Assembly: GCF_002812045.1 (NCBI RefSeq)
Contig: NZ_NPEG01000007.1
Location: 124,001 to 188,000 of the forward strand
Source of the DNA: Leptospira haakeii
GTDB taxonomy: Bacteria; Spirochaetota; Leptospiria; Leptospirales; Leptospiraceae
Reading direction: 5' to 3'
DNA length: 64,000 bases
A program made the translations under genes and the position numbers. How positions within the stretch are numbered: the stretch's first letter is position 1; each line of letters starts with the position of its first letter. A model generated the notes under the pieces. It ran no database searches. It was not told the DNA's origin and saw nothing but the letters and a program-made list of their open reading frames with translations. Shown piece by piece: positions 28,034 through 36,333 of this stretch.

Positions 28034-28672
28034 ATGAAAACATTATATTCAATTTTCATTATTTTCATGGCAACTTTAACTGTTTTCTGCGGGCCTAGCA
28101 CCGGAGGGGACGATGGACTTGCGATTTTAGCCGCATTGGAAGATGGCGGTGGAGGATGTATCAAAGCCCCTGGTGATACGACTACGACTCCCAATTCCCC
28201 ATCTGCAGGAGTCAATACTACTAGAGTTAACGCTACTGCAAGCGGATGTTGGGCGTACATAGACCTAAAAGCAGGTGGAGTAGAAACTACTAAGTCAGGT
28301 ACCTGGGATCTAAGATTTAAAAGATTCGTAATAGGTACAAACAGCGGAACCAGCGGTTCTGAAAATGGTGGCTCTTGTTTTAATGCAGGTGACACTAATC
28401 TTGCAGGTGTAACAGGAGGAGACTGCACTCCTCAAGTAGACGAACTCATGTCTCAAACCGGAGGCGGTGGATTCGGAACTGCAACAGAAAATGCAAGCCC
28501 CGCTCTCTGGGATTGGTACGATTATAACGGAACTACCCATATCCTTACACCGAAAGCAAGAGGGTATTTGATCCAAGGTTCAGACGGTTCTTTCTTCGGA
28601 TTAGAGGTCACTGATTATTATGACGGTGCAAGTACCAGTGGATTTCCTACATTTAAATGGAAGACCCTCTGA
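28034..28672 (+). CDS. hmuY: HmuY-like heme-binding lipoprotein
   Basis: A 212-residue lipoprotein (signal MKTLYSIF..LTVFC, Cys near residue 18). The mature protein has the HmuY-family core WAYIDLKAGG..SGTWDLRFKRFVIGTNSGTSG and ends in a VTDYYDG..PTFKWK strand. HmuY proteins bind heme at the cell surface and pass it to a TonB-dependent receptor, the next gene here. An upstream in-frame ATG exists at 28013, but GGGGGA stands 7-8 nt before ATG 28034, which also gives a proper signal peptide. Its TGA overlaps the receptor ATG by one base (TGATG), which suggests coupled translation and a fixed ratio. Confidence 0.82.
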   Translation: MKTLYSIFIIFMATLTVFCGPSTGGDDGLAILAALEDGGGGCIKAPGDTTTTPNSPSAGVNTTRVNATASGCWAYIDLKAGGVETTKSGTWDLRFKRFVIGTNSGTSGSENGGSCFNAGDTNLAGVTGGDCTPQVDELMSQTGGGGFGTATENASPALWDWYDYNGTTHILTPKARGYLIQGSDGSFFGLEVTDYYDGASTSGFPTFKWKTL

Positions 28673-31164
28673 TGGGGAAGATCAAACCTTCTTCCGCTCC
28701 TAGGATATTATATCTGGTCTTATTTTCAGGTTTATGTTTCCTAGGAGTCCCTATCTTTTCCCAAGGAGAAGTTCTTCCTGAAAAAAAGACGGAAGAAAAA
28801 AAAGATGATTTAGATAAATCTAAAGTAAATCCGGAAGCCGGAAAAGATATAACGAATGGGAACAATGATAGAGGTTCCATCATCACCGTTACTGGTACTC
28901 GTAGAAAAGGTTTTCTAAAGGATTCCACAATTACTACCGAGGTGATCACCAGAAAAGATATAGATGCCATGGGAGCGAGAGATATCTCCCAAACTTTAGG
29001 AAACGTTCCAGGGATAGAAGTTCGCCCTGCACAAGCAGGAGAAAGAGGATCTACAGTTCGTTTACAGGGTCTAGCAGGTCAAAACGTTTTGATCTTGGTG
29101 GACGGACAAAGGACTACTGGACGTTTCAGCGGCTCCATCGACTTAACCAGATTTAAAGCGGAAGATATAGAAAGAATCGAGATCGTAAAAGGTGCGTCAT
29201 CCGCTCTTTATGGTTCTGATGCAATCGCGGGTGTAATCAATATCATCACTAAGGAACAAAAAGATCCTTATTCCGCGAACTTTAGGACCTTTATGGGAGG
29301 AGGAAATCCAGTCTATTATGGAACTGGAACAGAGTTCCGTAACTATGCATCCGTAGGAGTACGTAGAGGGATAGTTTCCACCAATTTTACCGCAGGTTGG
29401 CATAGGGGAGATGGTTACGATCTAACTCCGGACGCAACCTTGGGACCTAAAAACGGAAGAATAGAAAGTCTTTCCTCTAGTTACTCGCCCTTCCCTACGA
29501 ATACTCCTCTTTGGACAAAACTTTATATTTATCGTCAAAAACTTCCTTACGAAGGTCCTCTAGAATCTACTTCAGGTAGTGCATTCGAGGATATAAACGT
29601 TTCGAACAAAACTACTTTTGATATTTCGGAAACTTTTAAATTAGGATTTCAGTTCTATTATAGATATTTAAACCAAAATGCCGTAGATGCAGTCCCCCCA
29701 CGAGGAGTGTACGATAGAAGTAATAAAACCCATGATTTTATGGGTGCGGTCAACGCAGATTGGGAAATTACTAAAACATTAAACTTAAACGTAAATACAA
29801 ACTACGCCAGATTTTTTGATACTTATACATACGACCAAAGAAAGTCAGACGCCCAAGACAAAAGAGAGAAGTTAGACAACGCGGTTACAGAACTAAGGAC
29901 ACGTTTAGATCATAAGATCTCCGATGGACATGTGATCTCTTACGGTGCAGAAACATTAATAGATCAATTCTCTTCCGCAAGGATCGCTCCCGATTGTAAG
30001 AGAAATTTCCCAAATATTTGTGCGAGCGATATCTTAGGGGGAACAGATCCTTATCAAACTCAAAACGGGTATGCACAAAGACAAAGAAACGCATTTTATA
30101 TACAGGATGAATGGAGAGTTTCCAGCGCCCCAAGGATCCAGATTGTTCCAGGGATCCGCTCTGACCACGACTCTATCTACGGAGGACAGGTCCTTCCTAA
30201 ATTAGCAGTTCGTTACGATGTGACTGATAAATTCCGCATTAGAGCAGCCAACGGTTTAGGATACAGAGCTCCTAGTTTTCAGGATTTATATTATAATTTC
30301 ATAAACCCAGGCGTGGGTTATAGAGTGGCTGGAAATCCCAACTTAAAGCCGGAACTTTCTCGCAGTTATAACTTGGGTGGAGAATGGGAGCCGAATAAGG
30401 TATTCTGGTTCAGCTTTAACTTCTTCTATAATAATATTGATAACCTAATCGGATTCAGAACGAACCCAACCAGAGACGCATCTGGATTACAGATTTTTAA
30501 TACATCCAATTACCAAAAGGCTCTTACCAAAGGATTTGAATCTTCCGTAACTCTTAGAGTTCACCAAAATGTTTCTTTGGGCGGCGGTTATACGTATACC
30601 GACACAAGAGATGAATTAACCAATCTTCCTTTAGAAGGAAGAGGTTATCATAGATGGAACTTAAACGTTCGCTTCGATCATCAGCCTAGCGGGTTTAGTT
30701 TCTCCTTGTTCGCGGTGATTTTCGGGAAACAACCGTATTACTGTACGAAAAATCCTCTTTGGTGTGATCCCGTTCTTCCTAGCGAATTATCTGCTCTCTC
30801 CGCTCAGTTAACCTCTCAGGCTACGAATACGATCAACGCATTATTCGGAAGTATTCCAGGCGGAGTTCAGGAATATTGTACGGAAAGAAACTTATCTTAC
30901 TGTACTACTGCCGCGACCTACGGAATTCGTATGGTTAATCCTCATACAAATTTGAACTTCCGGATTTCTCAGAAAGTTTTAGGTGCTTTCGAGATATTTG
31001 CAGGTGTGGATAACGTTTTAGATACATTCGATCTTACTTATAATCCTCAGAAGCCTAGATTCTATTATGTGGGGATAGACGGAAGATTTAATGCAACGTC
31101 TGGTCCTGCCGATTATTCTGCGGCTCCGATGCCTTCTACTTCGCCTGTACCGGGAGTCCGGTAA
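28672..31164 (+). CDS. hmuR: TonB-dependent outer-membrane heme receptor (HmuR-like)
   Basis: An 830-residue receptor with a signal peptide (hydrophobic about residues 12-30), a charged E/K/D linker, a TonB-box-like IITVTGTRRKG (about 67-77), a plug domain (STITTEVITRKDI through ALYGSDAIAGVINIIT) and a 22-strand barrel. The heme-receptor landmark YRAP...NPNLKPE is present near residues 530-560, but the loop between has no His, which classical HemR/HmuR proteins use as ligand. After the last strand (YYVGIDGRFN) comes an extra tail of about 20 Pro/Ser/Ala residues. The frame could start at 28657, but ATG 28672 overlaps the hmuY stop. No tonB/exbBD is in the window. Confidence 0.9.
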   Translation: MGKIKPSSAPRILYLVLFSGLCFLGVPIFSQGEVLPEKKTEEKKDDLDKSKVNPEAGKDITNGNNDRGSIITVTGTRRKGFLKDSTITTEVITRKDIDAMGARDISQTLGNVPGIEVRPAQAGERGSTVRLQGLAGQNVLILVDGQRTTGRFSGSIDLTRFKAEDIERIEIVKGASSALYGSDAIAGVINIITKEQKDPYSANFRTFMGGGNPVYYGTGTEFRNYASVGVRRGIVSTNFTAGWHRGDGYDLTPDATLGPKNGRIESLSSSYSPFPTNTPLWTKLYIYRQKLPYEGPLESTSGSAFEDINVSNKTTFDISETFKLGFQFYYRYLNQNAVDAVPPRGVYDRSNKTHDFMGAVNADWEITKTLNLNVNTNYARFFDTYTYDQRKSDAQDKREKLDNAVTELRTRLDHKISDGHVISYGAETLIDQFSSARIAPDCKRNFPNICASDILGGTDPYQTQNGYAQRQRNAFYIQDEWRVSSAPRIQIVPGIRSDHDSIYGGQVLPKLAVRYDVTDKFRIRAANGLGYRAPSFQDLYYNFINPGVGYRVAGNPNLKPELSRSYNLGGEWEPNKVFWFSFNFFYNNIDNLIGFRTNPTRDASGLQIFNTSNYQKALTKGFESSVTLRVHQNVSLGGGYTYTDTRDELTNLPLEGRGYHRWNLNVRFDHQPSGFSFSLFAVIFGKQPYYCTKNPLWCDPVLPSELSALSAQLTSQATNTINALFGSIPGGVQEYCTERNLSYCTTAATYGIRMVNPHTNLNFRISQKVLGAFEIFAGVDNVLDTFDLTYNPQKPRFYYVGIDGRFNATSGPADYSAAPMPSTSPVPGVR

Positions 31165-31186
31165 AAATAAAATTGGGAGAACCAAT

Positions 31187-32041
31187 ATGAAAAAACTAAT
31201 AAGCTTAGCTTTGTTCCTCTGTTTACCTGCAACTATATTCGCAGAGGCAAAAGAACTCAGGATCGTAACATTAAACGGAACCGTTTCCGAGATCGTTTTT
31301 GCATTAGGAAAAGGTAAATTAGTCGTAGGAAACGATACTTCTTCCCTTTATCCTCCTGAAGCAGTATCACTTCCTAAAGTAGGTTATCAAAGAATGCTTT
31401 CCGCAGAAGGGATTCTTTCTTTAAAACCGAATCTAATCCTTGGATTAGAATACGCAGGTCCTCCCGAAGTAATTGAACAACTTAAATCCGCCGGTTTAAA
31501 AGTGATTATCTATCCTGGATTACCTGGAGTAGAGCCTGCGCTAAATAATATTCTTGCGATTGGAAAAGAGATCGGAGCCGAAAAAGAAGCACAAAAGATC
31601 GTACAAGATATTCGCAAAAAACATTCCAAAATTGCGGAGAAGGTTTCCAAACTAAAATCCAAACCGAAAGTATTATTCGTATATCATAGAGGAACAAGCC
31701 TCGCACAAGTTTCCGGAACGGAAACTCCTGCAGACGAAATGATCCGACTCGGAGGGGGAGCCAATGCAGTCGATGGATTCAAAGGTTTTAAACCGATCAC
31801 TCCTGAAGCGGTAATCGCAGCACAACCTGATATCATCTTAATTCCGAGCAGAGGTTTAGAAAGTCTTGGCGGAAAAGACGGAGTGTTCGCACTTCCTGGT
31901 GTGAAAGATACTCCTGCCGGAAAAAAATCCAGAGTGGTTGCGATAGATGATCTAGTTCTCTTAGGTTTTGGCCCAAGACTTGGTCAGGGTATAGAGGAAT
32001 TATTCGAATCATTCCATCCAAAAACACCTGAGAAAAAATGA
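31187..32041 (+). CDS. hmuT: Heme ABC transporter periplasmic binding protein
   Basis: A 284-residue protein of the class III (BtuF/HmuT) binding-protein family with a signal peptide (MKKLISLALFLCLPATIFAEA). It contains the HmuT hallmark LPKVGYQRMLSAEGILSLKPNL, whose Tyr is the known heme ligand in HmuT/ShuT. The C-terminal lobe has TPEAVIAAQPDIILIPSRGL and ends in LGFGPRLGQGIEEL. The start is ATG 31187 behind GGGAGA; the frame also runs back into the receptor gene. Its TGA overlaps the permease ATG (ATGA). It delivers heme from the periplasm to HmuUV. Confidence 0.9.
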   Translation: MKKLISLALFLCLPATIFAEAKELRIVTLNGTVSEIVFALGKGKLVVGNDTSSLYPPEAVSLPKVGYQRMLSAEGILSLKPNLILGLEYAGPPEVIEQLKSAGLKVIIYPGLPGVEPALNNILAIGKEIGAEKEAQKIVQDIRKKHSKIAEKVSKLKSKPKVLFVYHRGTSLAQVSGTETPADEMIRLGGGANAVDGFKGFKPITPEAVIAAQPDIILIPSRGLESLGGKDGVFALPGVKDTPAGKKSRVVAIDDLVLLGFGPRLGQGIEELFESFHPKTPEKK

Positions 32042-33168
32042 TCGTATCTTCTTTGGAGACTTCTTCCTCTGAAATGAAACCTAAAGGGGAAGAAAGGAAG
32101 AAAAATGCAGGACGCAAAGTCCCAGCCATCTTCGTATATGCAGTGTTAGCTGCCGGACTTTTTGGAATAGGAATACTTTCCCTTAAATTCGGTTCTATCC
32201 AACTTTCCACGGGAGAAATCCTAAAAGTATTACTATTAGGACAGGATTCCTTATCCGAATTAGAAGTCCCTCATTCCATTTTAGTTTGGAATTTGAGAAT
32301 GCCTAGGCTAGTATTATCTATGTTAGTTGGGGCATGTCTTGCTTCTGCTGGCGTTTGTATACAAGGACTATTTCGAAACCCATTAGTAGAACCTGGGTTC
32401 ATAGGAGTGAGTCCCGGAGCGGCATTAGCCGCTTCTACTTGGATCGTATTTTCAGAAAAGATACTTACCTTCTTTCCGGCCGAGTTAAGAGGAAAAGAAA
32501 GTTTCTTATTACAGTTATGTGCATTTGGCGGAGCTCTTTCTGTTTCCTTCTTCTTGCATGTGGTTTCTAAAAGAGAAGGCGGAGGATTTTCCTTAGTTCT
32601 GGTGCTTGCAGGGATCGCAGTGAATGCAACTGTCGTTTCCCTTTTGGGATTTTTATCTTATCTAGCGGATGATACCCAACTTAGAAACCTAACCTTCTGG
32701 AGTTTGGGAAGTATGGCAGTCGCAAGCTGGCATAAAATTTATCTATTGGGTACTGTCCTTCTCGTTGTTACTTTCTTCTTCCCTGTATTAGCTAGAGGTT
32801 TAGATGCATTGGCATTGGGAGAAGCAGAAGCTTTTCATACGGGTTTCAAAGTGAGAAGGATCCGAAACCTCACCATCGTTTTAGCAAGTCTGTTAGTAGG
32901 TGTAAGTATTTCCATCTGCGGGAATATTGCATTCGTTGGTTTAATCGTCCCTCATATTCTGAGAATGGTTTTAGGGCCTGGTCATAAAACATTATTACCC
33001 GCTTCCTTATTCGGAGGAGCACTTCTTCTTGCGATCGCAGACTTAGCGGCAAGAACTGTTGCCTTCCCTTCAGAACTTCCGATCGGAATTATCGCAGCAG
33101 GAATAGGTGGTCCATTCTTCTTATTCTTAATCTTACAAGCAAAACGTAGAGAAGGAGAATTTAGATGA
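32038..33168 (+). CDS. hmuU: Heme ABC transporter permease (FecCD family)
   Basis: A 376-residue FecCD/BtuC-type permease with about ten TM helices. It has a charged cytoplasmic N-terminal extension of about 30 residues, then LRMPRLVLSMLVGACLASAGVCIQGLFRNPLVEPGFIGVSPGA spread over residues 80-125, which is the family signature region. The coupling helix area and GNIAFVGLIVPHILRMVLGPGH near residue 290 are also typical. Four-nt overlaps on both sides (hmuT, hmuV) make a tight operon. It moves heme across the inner membrane with HmuV. Confidence 0.92.
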   Translation: MIVSSLETSSSEMKPKGEERKKNAGRKVPAIFVYAVLAAGLFGIGILSLKFGSIQLSTGEILKVLLLGQDSLSELEVPHSILVWNLRMPRLVLSMLVGACLASAGVCIQGLFRNPLVEPGFIGVSPGAALAASTWIVFSEKILTFFPAELRGKESFLLQLCAFGGALSVSFFLHVVSKREGGGFSLVLVLAGIAVNATVVSLLGFLSYLADDTQLRNLTFWSLGSMAVASWHKIYLLGTVLLVVTFFFPVLARGLDALALGEAEAFHTGFKVRRIRNLTIVLASLLVGVSISICGNIAFVGLIVPHILRMVLGPGHKTLLPASLFGGALLLAIADLAARTVAFPSELPIGIIAAGIGGPFFLFLILQAKRREGEFR

Positions 33169-34022
33169 GCCTAGTATTATCAGACATTTCCTTATCAAGA
33201 GGTGGAAGGTTCTTATTATCAGGGGTAAACTTAAGTTTATATCCTGGAGAACTTTTGATCGTGCTTGGTCCAAATGGAGCAGGAAAATCCACCTTATTAA
33301 AATTATTCTCAGGGGAAATATCTCCGGACAAAGGATTGGTGCTATTGGATGGGATCCCTTTGTCTGAATATGATTCGGAAGACTTGGCACTCAGAAGAAG
33401 TGTACTTTCTCAAGAATCAGAGATCCATTTCCCATTTATCGCAGATGAGATCGTCCGGATGGGAAGGTCCTGCTCTAAATTAAGAGTTCCTAAACCGCTA
33501 GAGGATCAGATCACCGAAGAAGCATTCCATTCGGTCAATCTAGGAGAAAGAGAAAGATTTCAAATTTATAATAAACTTTCCGGTGGGGAAAAACAAAGAA
33601 CCCAGATGGCAAGGGTTTTAGTGCAGGATAAAGAACCTACCCAAAGAGAAAGTTATGTTCTTTTGGATGAACCGGGTGCCTCTTTAGATCCGAACAGAAT
33701 ACATTCTTTATTAGAAAAAGCAAAAAAACTCAGCAAAGAAGGGAGAGGAGTTCTCTGTATTCTCCATGACCTGAACCTTGCATTGAGATACGCAGATAGG
33801 ATCGCAGTATTAAAAGAAGGTAAAATACTAGCGGATGGCGTTCCTGGGAATATTCTGGATGAAAAATTCGTATTAGAACATTTCCTATTGAGAACCCAAA
33901 AAGTTCCCTTCCCGGAAGGAGGGCATTATTTGATCCCTCTTGGTCCCGCAGAACCAAATAAAATAAACGGCCTGTCCTATACATTAGATGCTAAAGGAGT
34001 CAAAGAAAATGTCCATCGCTGA
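33165..34022 (+). CDS. hmuV: Heme ABC transporter ATPase
   Basis: A 285-residue ABC ATPase with Walker A LGPNGAGKSTLL (about residues 35-46), Q-loop VLSQE, the signature LSGGEKQRTQMARVL (about 138-152), Walker B YVLLDEPGASLDP and the H-loop ILHDLN. This is the HmuV/FecE type that energises the FecCD permease. The C-terminal 50 residues are longer than a minimal ATPase domain. Its start overlaps the hmuU stop by 4 nt, and its end overlaps the hemS-like gene by 14 nt. Confidence 0.93.
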   Translation: MSLVLSDISLSRGGRFLLSGVNLSLYPGELLIVLGPNGAGKSTLLKLFSGEISPDKGLVLLDGIPLSEYDSEDLALRRSVLSQESEIHFPFIADEIVRMGRSCSKLRVPKPLEDQITEEAFHSVNLGERERFQIYNKLSGGEKQRTQMARVLVQDKEPTQRESYVLLDEPGASLDPNRIHSLLEKAKKLSKEGRGVLCILHDLNLALRYADRIAVLKEGKILADGVPGNILDEKFVLEHFLLRTQKVPFPEGGHYLIPLGPAEPNKINGLSYTLDAKGVKENVHR

Positions 34023-35094
34023 ATCGTTAGAGATCGAGAATATCATCAAAGATTGGAAACAGATCAAAGAAACACAACCTCGTCTTAGAATGAGAGAGAT
34101 CGCTTCCCAACTCAAAACCTCGGAGGGTGGACTACTCGCTGCCTCTGAAATTTCCAAGGCGGAAGGATTTCCTCAAGTTTCTTCTCTCCAAACAAATTGG
34201 GGCGAATTATTCGCAAAGTTCGGGGAATTAGGACATGTAATGGTCCTCACTCGTAACGAAGCCTGCGTACATGAAAGAAAAGGAATATTCGAAAAAGTAA
34301 GTTCCGGTCCTGGACATATCTTAGTCGTTGGAGCAGATATTGATCTCAGACTTTTCCCAGGAATTTGGAAATTCGGTTTCGCAGTGGAAGAACCTAAACA
34401 AGATTCCACACAAAGATCTTTCCAATTCTTCAATGAAAATGGAGAAGCAATGTTCAAACTTTTCCTTACGGACAAATCGAATGTATCCGCTTGGGAAAAA
34501 TTAAGATCGGAATTCAAAAACGGATCTCCGGACTTCTCCCCTTTATTCTCCTCTGAAAACAAAAAAGGAACTGCGGTCGCAGAGAAAAAAGAGATCAGCT
34601 CGGAAATCAAAGAAGAGTTCCTGAGCGACTGGGGAAAATTAGAAGATACCCATGAATTTTTCTCTCTATTAAAAAAACATGGTGTTTCCAGGATCCAATC
34701 CATGGAGATCGCCGACGGGAAATTCACCAAAACTGTAGAGCCTAAAGCTGTCTTAAGAATGTTGGAAATGGCTTCCTTAGACAGAAGCCCTATTATGGTT
34801 TTTGTGGGAAACCCTGGATCAATTCAGATCCATACGGGAGAAGTCACCAATATTAAAGTTTTAGAATCTTGGTGGAATGTCCTAGATCCGGAATTCAATC
34901 TACACTTAAGATCGGATCTAATTTCTAAAGTTTATATCGTGGATAAACCTTCTAAAGACGGAGTCATTCACTCTATGGAAGTATATGATGCAGATGGAGA
35001 ATTGATCGTTCAGTTTTTCGGAAAAAGAAAACCGGGACAACCCGAAAGAACTGATTGGGTCGGTTTACTGGACAAGGTATCAGAGCCAGTCTGA
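34009..35094 (+). CDS. hmuS: HemS/HmuS-like heme-handling (hemin-degrading factor) protein
   Basis: A 361-residue cytosolic protein made of two related halves. Half one has TRNEACVHERKGIFEKV near residue 75 and half two has SIQIHTGEVTNIKVLESWWNVL and LDPEFNLHLRSDLI near residues 270-300, conserved in the HemS/ChuS/HmuS family, which accepts heme from the importer and stores or breaks it down to release iron. The His in QIHTG and in HLR are retained. ATG 34009 has AAGGAG about 10 nt upstream; an earlier in-frame ATG at 33988 is less likely. It is the last gene of the operon, ending at a large hairpin. Confidence 0.87.
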   Translation: MSIAESLEIENIIKDWKQIKETQPRLRMREIASQLKTSEGGLLAASEISKAEGFPQVSSLQTNWGELFAKFGELGHVMVLTRNEACVHERKGIFEKVSSGPGHILVVGADIDLRLFPGIWKFGFAVEEPKQDSTQRSFQFFNENGEAMFKLFLTDKSNVSAWEKLRSEFKNGSPDFSPLFSSENKKGTAVAEKKEISSEIKEEFLSDWGKLEDTHEFFSLLKKHGVSRIQSMEIADGKFTKTVEPKAVLRMLEMASLDRSPIMVFVGNPGSIQIHTGEVTNIKVLESWWNVLDPEFNLHLRSDLISKVYIVDKPSKDGVIHSMEVYDADGELIVQFFGKRKPGQPERTDWVGLLDKVSEPV

Positions 35095-35102
35095 AGTCAG
35101 GT

Positions 35103-35138
35103 CGTTAGCTCTTCTGGAATATGTCCAAAGAGCTAACG
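35103..35138. terminator. Long perfect hairpin between the heme operon and doxX-like gene
   Basis: CGTTAGCTCTT (35103-35113) pairs with AAGAGCTAACG (35128-35138), an 11-bp perfect stem; TGGA and TCCA inside extend it by four pairs with one bulge. It lies between two convergent stops. The plus strand continues ATATTTCCTTTAA, a weak U-tract, so it likely works as a bidirectional stop. Confidence 0.75.
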
Positions 35139-35147
35139 ATATTTCCT

Positions 35148-35576
35148 TTAAACACTCTTATGTGTTTCTATATAAAAATCCGCCGAGATACGACCGGATC
35201 CATACAATGAAAAGTGTAAAAGTAAAAGTAGGATCATGGATGCATAAGGCAGATTTGATCCTGCGGACACAAAACCTTCTCTTGCATGTATGAACAAAAC
35301 GGCCCCGACTAGTACGGGCAATTGTAAAATCGCGGAGAATCTAGTCAGAAGTCCTACCATCAGCAGCACACCACCACAAATGTGAGCGATCACTATATAA
35401 TGGGCCAATAATGTAGAAGCATAAGGAGCATTATTTAATTCCATTAGTCGGATAAGCGCATCCGTATCCGCAAGGAATGCAAGTCCCTTATACACCAAAA
35501 CCCCGCCCAAATATACGCGGACCATATCGATCCACCAATCCCGATGAGTCTCTAACCAATCATGCCATCTTTCCAT
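35148..35576 (-). CDS. DoxX-family membrane protein
   Basis: A 142-residue protein with four TM segments and the DoxX/DoxD pattern: RVYLGGVLVYKGLAFLA in the first helix, HIC-GGVLLMVGLLTRFSAILQLP in the middle and a final helix before YGSGRISAD. The family is linked in other bacteria to quinone-dependent oxidation or redox stress; no role can be fixed here. ATG 35576 is used (GGAGGT 6-7 nt upstream) rather than the longer frame from 35603. It faces the heme operon and seems to be a single-gene unit. Confidence 0.82.
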   Translation of the reverse strand: MERWHDWLETHRDWWIDMVRVYLGGVLVYKGLAFLADTDALIRLMELNNAPYASTLLAHYIVIAHICGGVLLMVGLLTRFSAILQLPVLVGAVLFIHAREGFVSAGSNLPYASMILLLLLHFSLYGSGRISADFYIETHKSV

Positions 35577-35704
35577 ACGGACCTCCGTCCTGCGATGGAA
35601 CATTCTATCTTTCTTTTTTTGAAATGCAAGACCTCTTGTAAAAAAGAGATCTAATATAATCGAACAATCGTTTATTAATATTTGTTTAAACTCATCCGAA
35701 AGGA

Positions 35705-36277
35705 TTATTTACAGAATAGCTTTCTATTCTCTAATCTACATCTTGCAGTTCTGCCGGCTTTGGTATACTTACCGTTTCCGTTACCTTCTGCCGTAAATGA
35801 TCCGCTAAAAACGGAACCATCTCGAAACACATAACGTCCGGCGCCTGATTTTTTATCATCGGACCAATTACCTTCGTATCTGTCTCCGTCGGAATAAGCT
35901 AAGGTCCCCCAACCTTCTCTCATCTCACCTGAAAATCTACCTGAATAAACGTCTTTTGTATCATAAACATAGACACCTTCCCCATTCTTGCAGTTTCCTT
36001 TTTTGCATCCCGGAGAACCGCTTGCAAAAGATCTTATATTAACTCCAGGACTAGGCTCCGGTTTTCTTTCAATAGGTTTACCATCCGCATCTTCATCGAA
36101 ATATTCTCTAGAAGAAATATCAGAATCTTGGTCCCTATCATCCGCCTTCTTTTTAGGTTTTAGTCTTTCGATCTCTGGGTTGGACTTAGGTTTTGGTTTG
36201 GAACAATTTGAAAAGAAGAAGTAGCTGGAAAATATGAAAACGAATAAGGTAATCGAACTGAAAATTTTTTTGATCAT
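35705..36277 (-). CDS. MORN-repeat lipoprotein
   Basis: A 190-residue protein with a lipoprotein signal (Cys near residue 25, FFSNC), a charged Lys/Glu/Asp linker (about 30-85), and three to four MORN repeats from about residue 95 (GVYVYDTKDVYSGRFSGEMREG; GTLAYSDGDRYEGNW; GRYVFRDGSVFSGSF). MORN repeats often bind lipids or proteins at membranes. A CKKGNC pair precedes them and the C-terminus also has Cys residues. The start codon sits in the base of an inverted repeat with sequence 30-45 nt upstream (36275-36322), which may limit translation. Confidence 0.82.
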   Translation of the reverse strand: MIKKIFSSITLFVFIFSSYFFFSNCSKPKPKSNPEIERLKPKKKADDRDQDSDISSREYFDEDADGKPIERKPEPSPGVNIRSFASGSPGCKKGNCKNGEGVYVYDTKDVYSGRFSGEMREGWGTLAYSDGDRYEGNWSDDKKSGAGRYVFRDGSVFSGSFTAEGNGNGKYTKAGRTARCRLENRKLFCK

Positions 36278-36322
36278 TCTGGATCCCGGATTCCGTATAG
36301 AGAGCCCGGGAAGATCAGAATG
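36275..36322 (-). promoter_or_regulatory. Inverted repeat enclosing the MORN lipoprotein start codon
   Basis: On the minus-strand transcript CATTCTG (from 36322) pairs with CAGAATG (ending at 36275), the last ATG being the start codon of the MORN lipoprotein; inside, CCCGG pairs with CCGGG. This 12-bp interrupted stem would hide the start codon, or it could serve as terminator of the upstream phosphoesterase gene, whose stop is 12 nt before it. Confidence 0.45.
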
Positions 36323-36333
36323 TCAATAAAGTT

